This document shows, piece by piece, positions 1 to 5,861 of a stretch of 39,271 bases of DNA. Location of the stretch: contig CAMDDU010000040.1 in NCBI GenBank assembly GCA_945892985.1, forward strand, positions 1-39,271, read 5' to 3'. The notes beneath the pieces are model-generated. The model made no database searches. It worked only from the letters and a program-made list of their open reading frames with translations, and had not been told where the DNA came from. A program made the position numbers and the translations under genes. How positions within the stretch are numbered: position 1 is the stretch's first letter; each line of letters begins with the position of its first letter. Origin of the DNA: CAITSH01 sp945892985 (GTDB taxonomy: Bacteria; Pseudomonadota; Gammaproteobacteria; Burkholderiales; SG8-39).

Positions 1-80
1 CGCGCCAGAAACGCCGCTTTGCGCGTTGCTCTTCCATGTACCTCGAATCCTTTCGCCGCCGCCAGCGTCATTTGTTTCAT
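1..80 (-). CDS. IS5-family transposase, N-terminal fragment (cut by window edge)
   Basis: About 26 residues are visible. They begin MKQMTLAAAKGFEVHGR and continue with TRKAAFLA. This matches the recurrent N-terminus of IS5-family DDE transposases (MKQMT...RKxxFL), which cut and rejoin DNA at the element ends. The ATG at 80 has a GGGAGG Shine-Dalgarno about 8 bases upstream. The catalytic DDE domain is off-window, so it is unknown whether the gene is intact. Confidence 0.75.
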   Translation of the reverse strand, partial: MKQMTLAAAKGFEVHGRATRKAAFLA

Positions 81-144
81 TCTCAATCCTCCCGTTTGCG
101 TCTCGCTATATGACAACAGACGCGCGGACTTGTTCAGTGTTTCC
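1..144 (-). mobile_element. IS5-family insertion sequence, 5' end (partial)
   Basis: This is the transposase-proximal end of an insertion sequence that continues beyond the left edge of the window. Read on the minus strand from 144, the element starts GGGAAACACTGAACAAGT, which has the look of an IS5-group terminal inverted repeat. A GGGAGG ribosome-binding site and the transposase start follow. The flanking CTAG at 145-148 fits the 4-bp YTAR target duplicated by IS5-group elements. The other end, the second inverted repeat and the second target copy lie outside the window, so completeness cannot be judged. Confidence 0.75.
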
Positions 145-1533
145 CTAGATGGTGATCCCCGAGGCCTGGAGTATTTTGCGCACTCGCGCGCTTTGCTCGT
201 CCGTTATGGTCAGGCGCTCGGCGAAATCGCGGCCCAGCGGTTTGGTCGCGTCAATGCCCATCTTGGTCACGGTGAATGCCTCAGGGTCCGAGCTGGGGTC
301 AAGGATGGCGCCCTTGGCGTGCGGGATGAAGACGATGTCACGCTCGGCACGCACCCGCGTGGCGACCGCCCACATGACGTCGTTCATGTCGAAGATATCC
401 ACGTCTTCGTCGACGACGATCACGTACTTGGTGTAGAACTCGGTGCCCAGCGCGGCCATGATCGCCTGTTGCGGTTCGCCCTGGGATGATTTTTTCATCT
501 TGACGATGGCAAGAAACGCGCCGCAGGTGCGGTGGGGAACGTGCACGGCGATGACATTGGGCAGGTTGCGGCGCAGGGTGTTGAGTATTTCACCCTCGCG
601 CGTAATGCACGACACCAGGATATGGTCCTGTGCCATGCCCGATGCGATCGAATGGAACATGGCGTCGCGGCGCATGCGCACGCGGTGGGCGACGAACACG
701 TTCTGGGTGCTGCGGAACGATGCGTAACCGGTGAATTCGCCAAACGGACCCTCCGGCTCGTGCACGCCGGCGAGGATTTCACCTTCGATTACGATCTCCG
801 CCCCCGAGGGGACCTGCACGCCCGGCACGCCTGTCTTGGCCAGTCGGTAGGGTGCGCCGAACAGTCCGCCGATAATTTCATACTTGCGCACGTTTGGCGG
901 ATAGGCGAAAACCATCGAGCCCATGTAATGCAGCGGGTGTATGCCCAGTGTGATCGCCACCGGGAGCGATTCCCCGCGCTGCTCCGCGCGGCGGTGAAAT
1001 TCAAACATGCGGCGGCGCGAGTGCAGCGACACGCCGAGGCGGTTTTTTCCGGCGAGCATGAGCCGGTGAAAGCCGGTGGTGTCCACCCCGGTCAGTGGGT
1101 CGCGCGCCGACAGCTGGCCGGCGGTGATGTAGGGCGCGGCATCGACATGAAAATGGGTCGGGATCGGCAGCTTGGTGAGGTCGACCTGATCGCCCTCGAA
1201 AACCAGCTCCTGCCAGGGGGGCGAATCATCGAGCTCGCAGGGAATGTACTTCTGGCAGCGCTCACGAAAGGCGCTGGGCAGTTCGGCCTGCGGCACGTTC
1301 AGGCAGGCGGCAAGCAGCTTGCGATTGCCGGCGATGTTGGTTACCACCGGCATGGTGTGTCCCTCGACGTTCTCGTAGATGACAACCGGGCTCCTGCCGG
1401 CGCGCTCCAGTTCGAATATCAGCGAGGTGATGTCAAGGTGGGTGCGCACCGGCTCGCGGATGCGCAGCAACTCATCGGGGTAATCGCGCTCGACCATGTC
1501 AAGGAATCCGCGCAAGCTCTGTGGATTGTTCAT
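145..1533 (-). CDS. UbiD-family (prenylated-FMN-dependent) decarboxylase
   Basis: The 462-residue protein is a cytoplasmic member of the UbiD family, which performs reversible decarboxylation of aromatic or alpha,beta-unsaturated acids using prenylated FMN. The family hallmark PEGPFGEFTGY lies at residues 260-270 and carries the acidic residues of the active site. The FHRLML/NRLGVSLHSRRRM region (155-176) matches the cofactor-binding part. The ATG at 1533 has an AGGAG site about 9 bases upstream. The C-terminus (ILQASGITI) ends at a TAG that lies within the IS5 target site. The length fits the family, so the protein is probably not truncated. A Bug-type solute receptor lies just upstream in the same direction, which hints at uptake and decarboxylation of a carboxylic acid. 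The substrate cannot be told from sequence. It is shorter than the canonical ubiquinone UbiD (about 490 residues), so I do not assign that symbol. Confidence 0.9.
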   Translation of the reverse strand: MNNPQSLRGFLDMVERDYPDELLRIREPVRTHLDITSLIFELERAGRSPVVIYENVEGHTMPVVTNIAGNRKLLAACLNVPQAELPSAFRERCQKYIPCELDDSPPWQELVFEGDQVDLTKLPIPTHFHVDAAPYITAGQLSARDPLTGVDTTGFHRLMLAGKNRLGVSLHSRRRMFEFHRRAEQRGESLPVAITLGIHPLHYMGSMVFAYPPNVRKYEIIGGLFGAPYRLAKTGVPGVQVPSGAEIVIEGEILAGVHEPEGPFGEFTGYASFRSTQNVFVAHRVRMRRDAMFHSIASGMAQDHILVSCITREGEILNTLRRNLPNVIAVHVPHRTCGAFLAIVKMKKSSQGEPQQAIMAALGTEFYTKYVIVVDEDVDIFDMNDVMWAVATRVRAERDIVFIPHAKGAILDPSSDPEAFTVTKMGIDATKPLGRDFAERLTITDEQSARVRKILQASGITI

Positions 1534-1599
1534 AAATCCCGCTCCTGTAGGTTATTTGTGTTTTTTTCGGTGAACCGGCGTGCCTTTGCGCGCGCTTTG

Positions 1600-2586
1600 C
1601 TATTCGGCTTTGATGCCGGCTTCCTTGATTATCCTGGCCCAGCGCTGAATGTCATTGCGGATGGTTGTGCGGAACTTCTCGGACGTGTCGCCCACCGGGT
1701 CGGAGCCGATTTCAAACATTCTTTCGCGAAAGGAAGCTTCGCGCACGATGCGTTGCGTCAGTTCCGAGAGTTTGGCGAGCACCTCGGGTGGCGTGTGCCC
1801 CGGCGCCACCAAGCCGTTCCACGGACTCACGTCAAAGCCGGGCAATCCTGACTCCGCAATCGTTGGCAGCTCCGGTAACTGCGGCACCCGCCTGGGGCTG
1901 GTCACGCCGAGGGGGCGGACTTTTTCCGCTTTGATCTGCGGCAGTGCGTCGGACAGGTTGGCGAACATCAGCTGGATGTCGCCGGCAAGCAGTCCGACCA
2001 TGGCGAGGTTTCCCCCGCGGTATGCAACATGAACCATTTTGCTGCCGGTCATGCCGCTGAACACTTCGCCCGAAAGGTGGGTGGTCGAGCCGACGCCGGA
2101 GGAGCCGAAATTCAATTTTCCCGGGTTGGCCCTGGCGTAAGCGATCAGTTCACTAACCGACCTGACTGGCAGCGTGGGACTCACCATCAGGACCAGGGCA
2201 TTGGAGGCCACGTTGCTGACTGGTGCGAGGTCGTTCACCGGATCAAACCCGACCGACTTGAGCAGGCTTGGCGATACCGTGTGGGGACCGAGGGAGGACA
2301 TCAACAGGGTGTACCCGTCTGGCGCAGCCTTGGCCACGAACTCCGTGGCGACCACCCCGCCCGCGCCGGTGCGGTTCTCAACCAGAACGGGTTGACCCAG
2401 TAACTCCTGCATGCGTATGGCGAGCACGCGCGCCACGGTGTCGGTGTTTCCGCCTGGGGCAAAACCGACGATGATGCGCACCGGCTTGGCTGGCCAAGCG
2501 CCGGCGCCAGGCGCCTGCGCTGCCGCTCCGAGAGAAAGCAACATGGTCAGGCATCCCAGGGCCGCAGCGAATATTTTTTTTGCCAT
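1600..2586 (-). CDS. Bug/TctC-family periplasmic solute-binding protein
   Basis: The 328-residue protein belongs to the Bordetella uptake gene (Bug) family, the extracytoplasmic receptors of tripartite tricarboxylate transporters. It starts with a Sec signal peptide (MAKKIFAAALGCLTMLLSLGAAAQA). The typical mature start follows: WPAKPVRIIVGFAPGGNTDTVAR, then LVENRTGAGG and the DGYTLL motif. No TctA or TctB membrane subunit is in the window, which is usual for the many orphan Bug receptors of betaproteobacteria. The ATG at 2586 has an AAGGAA site upstream. It lies 66 bases upstream of the UbiD-family gene on the same strand, so co-transcription is likely and the ligand may be the acid that UbiD decarboxylates (inference). 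Confidence 0.92.
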   Translation of the reverse strand: MAKKIFAAALGCLTMLLSLGAAAQAPGAGAWPAKPVRIIVGFAPGGNTDTVARVLAIRMQELLGQPVLVENRTGAGGVVATEFVAKAAPDGYTLLMSSLGPHTVSPSLLKSVGFDPVNDLAPVSNVASNALVLMVSPTLPVRSVSELIAYARANPGKLNFGSSGVGSTTHLSGEVFSGMTGSKMVHVAYRGGNLAMVGLLAGDIQLMFANLSDALPQIKAEKVRPLGVTSPRRVPQLPELPTIAESGLPGFDVSPWNGLVAPGHTPPEVLAKLSELTQRIVREASFRERMFEIGSDPVGDTSEKFRTTIRNDIQRWARIIKEAGIKAE

Positions 2587-2863
2587 GCGAAATTCCTTGT
2601 CAATACGGGTTGAACAATAGCCATGTGCCGAGGGCGGGCCTTCACCGCCCGCGATCTTCTTTTATGGCGCCCTGCGGAGATACAGCGATTGCCCGCAATG
2701 TCGACGTTATTATCTGATGATTTTGTCGCAGCTAAAAAAGCACGTCGAGTATCGCACCGCAAACAGGCTTGTCAATGCTGGTTTTCAATTTCAAACGGTC
2801 GCCCGGCGCCGTTTGATCTGCCCTTTGCGCGGGCGCCCTGCCAGGGCAATGCGGTATTCGTGC
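2587..2863. other. Intergenic region upstream of the Bug receptor gene
   Basis: This 277-base gap separates the Bug receptor start from the end of the rubredoxin reductase gene. It probably contains the receptor-decarboxylase promoter and the end of the peroxide operon. I see a GGGCGG/CCGCCC inverted repeat near 2632-2650 but no convincing terminator T-tract, promoter or RNA. Overlapping short open frames here look random. Confidence 0.5.
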
Positions 2864-4012
2864 TCAGCCCAGCAGCGGCTCGAGTTCTTTTGCCAGTCGC
2901 GCTTTGTCCGATTGCGCGTTTCCGCTCAGGGCAAAGCCCAGCAAGCGACCGGCCTTGTCCCGAAAAAGCGATTGCATGCCGCCGTCCGAGGCCGTGCTTG
3001 CCCAGTTGCCGCTGGCGCCCAGCGGGGGCGGGCAGACCACCGTGGCGAGCGCCGGTGTCTTGACCATCACCGGCATGGCCGGATAGCGCACGGCCTGTTC
3101 CGTGCCTGCCAGCGTTGCGGCTAGTGCGCGCGCGGCATGCATGATGGGCATGACGTAAGGCAGCACCAGCCCCGCCACCTCGGCGCAGTCGCCAAGGGCG
3201 TAGATGTCCGGCGCGCTCGAGCGCAGGTGATGGTCGACGACGATGCCGCGCTTGACGCCGAGTCCGGCGGCGCGGGCCAGCGCGGTGCGCGGCACCAGTC
3301 CAACGGCCGACAGCACCGTGTCGGTGCCGATGGCGCTGCCATCTTCGAACACCACGCGCAAGGCGCCGCCATCGTGTTCGATGGCGGCCGTTCGCCGACC
3401 CATGTGCCAGCGCACCCCGGCGGCGGAAAGCGCTTCGCGCAATGCCAGCGCGGGCGCCTCGGGCAGCAGGCGCCCGAGTGGCAGCGGCGCCAGGTCGATC
3501 ACGTCGACCGCATGCCCGCCGATCGCAAGGTCATTGGCAAACTCGCAGCCGATGAGGCCGGCGCCAAGAATGGCGACGCGGTTTTTGCCTTTGATGGCGG
3601 CGCGAAAACGGGCGTAGTCGCCAAGGTCGTTGACCGACAAGACCGCGCCGGCGGCATCACCCCTTAGCGGCAGGCGTATCGGATCGGCGCCAAGGGCAAG
3701 GATGAGGCTTGCGTAGTGAAGCGGTCCCCGGTCGCTTTTTACCAGTTTGGCGGCCGCGTCAATGGCGCTGATACGGGTGTGGGCTTGCACCTCGATGCCC
3801 AGTTGCGCCGCCATTGCGGCGGCGCTGGTGTTGAGCAGTTGCTCCGCGCTTTTGCCCGCCGCAAAGGCGTTGGACAACATCGGCTTTGAGTAAAAACCAC
3901 CGTCATCGGCGCTGAGCATGACGACCGGGATTTCCTTGTCGAGCTTGCGCAGTTCGCGGGCGAGGGTATAGCCCCCGAGCCCGCTGCCGGCGATGACGAT
4001 GGGGGCTGTCAT
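2864..4012 (-). CDS. NADH:rubredoxin reductase (FAD-dependent pyridine nucleotide-disulfide oxidoreductase family)
   Basis: The 382-residue flavoprotein probably moves electrons from NAD(P)H through FAD to rubredoxin. An N-terminal FAD-binding glycine motif (GSGLGGY) is near residues 9-15. SADDGGFYSKPMLSNAF follows, as in AlkT/RubB-type reductases. The NAD-binding motif is GAGLIGCEF (150-158), and the second FAD motif is YALGDCAE (271-278). It lacks a CxxC redox pair, which fits a rubredoxin or ferredoxin reductase rather than a disulfide reductase. It starts 9 bases after the rubredoxin stop codon in the same direction, which strongly supports the partner assignment. The end of the operon was not located. 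Function is family-based. Confidence 0.9.
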   Translation of the reverse strand: MTAPIVIAGSGLGGYTLARELRKLDKEIPVVMLSADDGGFYSKPMLSNAFAAGKSAEQLLNTSAAAMAAQLGIEVQAHTRISAIDAAAKLVKSDRGPLHYASLILALGADPIRLPLRGDAAGAVLSVNDLGDYARFRAAIKGKNRVAILGAGLIGCEFANDLAIGGHAVDVIDLAPLPLGRLLPEAPALALREALSAAGVRWHMGRRTAAIEHDGGALRVVFEDGSAIGTDTVLSAVGLVPRTALARAAGLGVKRGIVVDHHLRSSAPDIYALGDCAEVAGLVLPYVMPIMHAARALAATLAGTEQAVRYPAMPVMVKTPALATVVCPPPLGASGNWASTASDGGMQSLFRDKAGRLLGFALSGNAQSDKARLAKELEPLLG

Positions 4013-4021
4013 GACCCCGGC

Positions 4022-4189
4022 TTAAGCCAGCTCGACCATTTCGAAGTCGGCCTTGCCCACGCCGCACTCGGGACAGGCCCAGTCGGCCGGAATGTCTTCC
4101 CAGCGCGTGCCCGCCTTGATGCCCTCTTCGGGAAGTCCCGCTTCTTCGTCATAGATGAAACCGCATACGATGCATTGCCATGTTTTCAT
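4022..4189 (-). CDS. Rubredoxin (55 residues)
   Basis: This short gene encodes a one-iron electron carrier. The protein starts MKTWQCIVCGFIYDE and holds the two CxxC(G) knuckles that bind Fe(SCys)4: CIVCG at residues 6-10 and CPECGVGK near 43-50. The intervening PEEGIKAGTRWEDIPADW is typical of rubredoxins. An 8-base-proximal GGAG site precedes the ATG at 4189. It sits between the erythrin gene and the rubredoxin reductase gene, all on the minus strand. It would therefore carry electrons from reductase to erythrin diiron centre for peroxide reduction. Confidence 0.95.
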   Translation of the reverse strand: MKTWQCIVCGFIYDEEAGLPEEGIKAGTRWEDIPADWACPECGVGKADFEMVELA

Positions 4190-4202
4190 GGTGATCTCCA
4201 AA

Positions 4203-4225
4203 ATGGTGAATGGTGAATGGTGTTG
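4203..4225. repeat. Short heptanucleotide tandem repeat (3 units)
   Basis: Three units of the heptamer ATGGTGA/ATGGTGT lie at about 4204-4224, in the 44-base gap between erythrin and rubredoxin genes. On the other strand the unit reads TCACCAT. A related five-unit array occurs at 22283-22317. Confidence 0.75.
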
Positions 4226-4233
4226 ATTGGGGT

Positions 4234-4716
4234 TCAGGCTGTCTTGGCTTGCGTGCGCGCGAGCTGCGCGCGGTAGTGATTGGCGTGACGCTCTTCCACG
4301 GTGGCCAGGGCGGCGAAGCGCTTGGCTGCCTTGGCGAGGGTGGCGGCAAAGCGCGCCGCGTGTTCCTTCGACTCGGTGATCTGCTCGCCCATTTCCTTTG
4401 CCGCCGCGCTGTTGCCTTCCTGTTCGGCGAGATGGCGGAACTGCGGGTACATCTCGGTGTACTCGTAGGTTTCACCGGCGATGGCGATTTCCAGCGATTT
4501 GGCCGGGGTGAGCTGGTCTTTCGGGTAAAGCAGGTCGAGGTGGCTAAAGGCGTGCTGGACTTCCTGGTCGGCGGTTTCCTCAAAGGTGCGCGCCGTTTCC
4601 TCATCGCCGGCGGCGCGGGCAAGTTTGGCGAAGTAGCGGTATTTGATATGGGCCATTGATTCGCCGGCGAAGGCGGCTTCGAGGTTCTTGATGGTGATCG
4701 ATTCGGGTTTGCTCAT
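4234..4716 (-). CDS. Erythrin: rubrerythrin-family diiron peroxidase lacking the rubredoxin domain
   Basis: The 160-residue protein is the four-helix ferritin-like half of rubrerythrin, which reduces hydrogen peroxide to water at a diiron centre. The ligand pattern is complete: E19 (AGES), E52 and H55 (QEVQH), E82 and E85 (AGETYE), and E115 and H119 (ESKEH). The spacing matches classical rubrerythrin. The usual C-terminal rubredoxin domain is absent; the chain ends in a basic helical tail (RAQLARTQAKTA). A free rubredoxin is encoded immediately downstream, so the electron-transfer domain is supplied in trans. I chose the start at 4716 because a GGAG lies 6 bases before it; upstream in-frame ATGs at 4722 and 4758 lack a well-placed site. 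Transcription probably starts from the promoter at 4766-4795 under OxyR-type control. Confidence 0.93.
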   Translation of the reverse strand: MSKPESITIKNLEAAFAGESMAHIKYRYFAKLARAAGDEETARTFEETADQEVQHAFSHLDLLYPKDQLTPAKSLEIAIAGETYEYTEMYPQFRHLAEQEGNSAAAKEMGEQITESKEHAARFAATLAKAAKRFAALATVEERHANHYRAQLARTQAKTA

Positions 4717-4765
4717 TGTCATCTCCAGTTTTGTTTTCTTCAGCAGCACACGCTGCACGGACCGA

Positions 4766-4795
4766 ATAGTAGGAGTGGTGAGTTAATTAATCCAA
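4766..4795 (-). promoter_or_regulatory. Predicted sigma-70 promoter of the erythrin-rubredoxin-reductase operon
   Basis: On the minus strand, TTGGAT (4790-4795) and TACTAT (4766-4771) are separated by 18 bases. The start of transcription would fall near 4759, leaving a leader of about 40 bases before the erythrin ATG. The -35 element overlaps the operator at 4795-4831 by one base, the geometry of a class of promoters activated from immediately upstream. Confidence 0.6.
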
Positions 4796-4831
4796 TTGAT
4801 TAATAATATTTTAACGATAGTTAAAAACTAA
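4795..4831 (-). promoter_or_regulatory. Predicted OxyR-type operator
   Basis: Read on the minus strand the site is TTAG-N7-CTAT-N7-ATAT-N7-CAAT. The spacing is exactly that of the OxyR consensus ATAG-N7-CTAT-N7-ATAG-N7-CTAT. Counting the internal T and A positions of the extended consensus, about 16 of 20 fixed bases match; the distal half is the stronger. It directly abuts the predicted -35 of the erythrin operon. The surrounding AT-rich tract stands out from the GC-rich window. An oxyR-like gene lies 81 bases away. Confidence 0.65.
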
Positions 4832-4911
4832 ATTATAAATGTAGGGGAAGGCCCCCCCTTGTGGCCGAAAGCCCGGCCGCAGACCGGGGTCGATCGCAGC
4901 AATGGAATGAT

Positions 4912-5847
4912 TCAGGTGGCTGGAAGATCCAGCTTGCGCACGCCTTGAAGGGGGCAGTCGAGAATGGCCTGGCGCAGGGCCTCGATTGCTGCGGGGCGCG
5001 GAAACGATTTGCGATAGACCAGTACCACGCGCCGGTCGGGCACCGGTTTGGAAAATGGCACGAAGCGCAACAGGCTTTCGCGCGAAACGTGTTGCGGAAC
5101 CGATGAGGATGGCAGCACGGTCAGGCCGACGCCGGAGGCGACCATCTGGCAGATGGTTTCAAGCGATGAGCTCTCGAAGGTCTTTTGCATGCCGGTGTTC
5201 GAGCTAAACCGGTTGAGTTCCGGTGAGGCGAGCAGCACCTGGTCGCGAAAACAATGGCCGGCTCCGAGCAGCACCATGCTTTGCGTCTTGAGTTCGGCGC
5301 TCTTTACTGATTTTCGCCCCGCCCATTCATGCGCCCGCGGTACCGCTGCAACGAAGGGCTCGTCGTAGACGGTCTGGATGGCAAAGCCCGCTTCCTCGAA
5401 AGGCAGTGCCAGCACCGCCGCGTCGATCTCGCCCTGCTTCAGCAGCTCACGCAGGCGGTGGGTGTAGTTCTCCTGCAAATGCAGCGGCATATTGGGCGCG
5501 CGCTTGTGCAGCAGGCGCACCACGCCGGGCAACAGGTAGGGGGCGATGGTGTAAATCATGCCGATGCGCAGGGGCCCCGACAGCGGATCCTTGCCCGCTT
5601 TGGCGATATCCTTGATTGCGCCGGCCTGCTCGATCACGCGTTGGGCCTGTTCCACGACCTGTGCGCCCACCGCGGTCGGTGTCACCTCGTTGCTGGCGCG
5701 CTCGAACAGCGTCACGCCCAGTTCTTCCTCGAGCTTTTTGATTGCCACCGAAAGGGTCGGCTGGCTGACGAAGCAGGCTTTGGCGGCACGACCGAAATGG
5801 CGCTCGCGCGCAACGGCGACGATGTAGCGCAGTTCTGTCAAAGTCAT
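4912..5847 (-). CDS. OxyR-like LysR-family peroxide-responsive regulator, single redox cysteine
   Basis: The 311-residue protein is a cytoplasmic transcription factor with an N-terminal LysR helix-turn-helix (residues 1-60: TLTELRYIVAVARERHFG, then FVSQPTLSVAIKKLEEELG). The C-terminal sensor domain is OxyR-like: the peroxidatic cysteine motif GHCFRDQ puts Cys at 199, the same number as E. coli OxyR. The partner Cys208 is replaced by Ser208. Other cysteines are at 25, 233 and 298. The gene follows uvrA after 14 bases and precedes the erythrin operon, whose promoter carries an OxyR-type site. If it senses peroxide, it probably does so through Cys199 oxidation without the canonical 199-208 disulfide, or with another cysteine (inference). 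The ATG at 5847 is the natural LysR start. Confidence 0.88.
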   Translation of the reverse strand: MTLTELRYIVAVARERHFGRAAKACFVSQPTLSVAIKKLEEELGVTLFERASNEVTPTAVGAQVVEQAQRVIEQAGAIKDIAKAGKDPLSGPLRIGMIYTIAPYLLPGVVRLLHKRAPNMPLHLQENYTHRLRELLKQGEIDAAVLALPFEEAGFAIQTVYDEPFVAAVPRAHEWAGRKSVKSAELKTQSMVLLGAGHCFRDQVLLASPELNRFSSNTGMQKTFESSSLETICQMVASGVGLTVLPSSSVPQHVSRESLLRFVPFSKPVPDRRVVLVYRKSFPRPAAIEALRQAILDCPLQGVRKLDLPAT

Positions 5848-5861
5848 CGTGGTGCTCCGGT

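Noticed and set aside
532..1851. 439-residue plus-strand open frame over the UbiD-family gene
   Set aside because: It is antisense to two clear genes and its translation is typical antisense low-information sequence (His/Arg/Gly/Ala rich).
4149..4622. Alternative minus-strand frame overlapping erythrin and rubredoxin
   Set aside because: It overlaps both genes out of frame; the in-frame products show complete iron-ligand motifs.
4832..4911. Terminator after the oxyR-like gene
   Set aside because: GGCCG/CGGCC and GGGG/CCCC hairpins exist but they are short and no T-tract follows on the minus strand.
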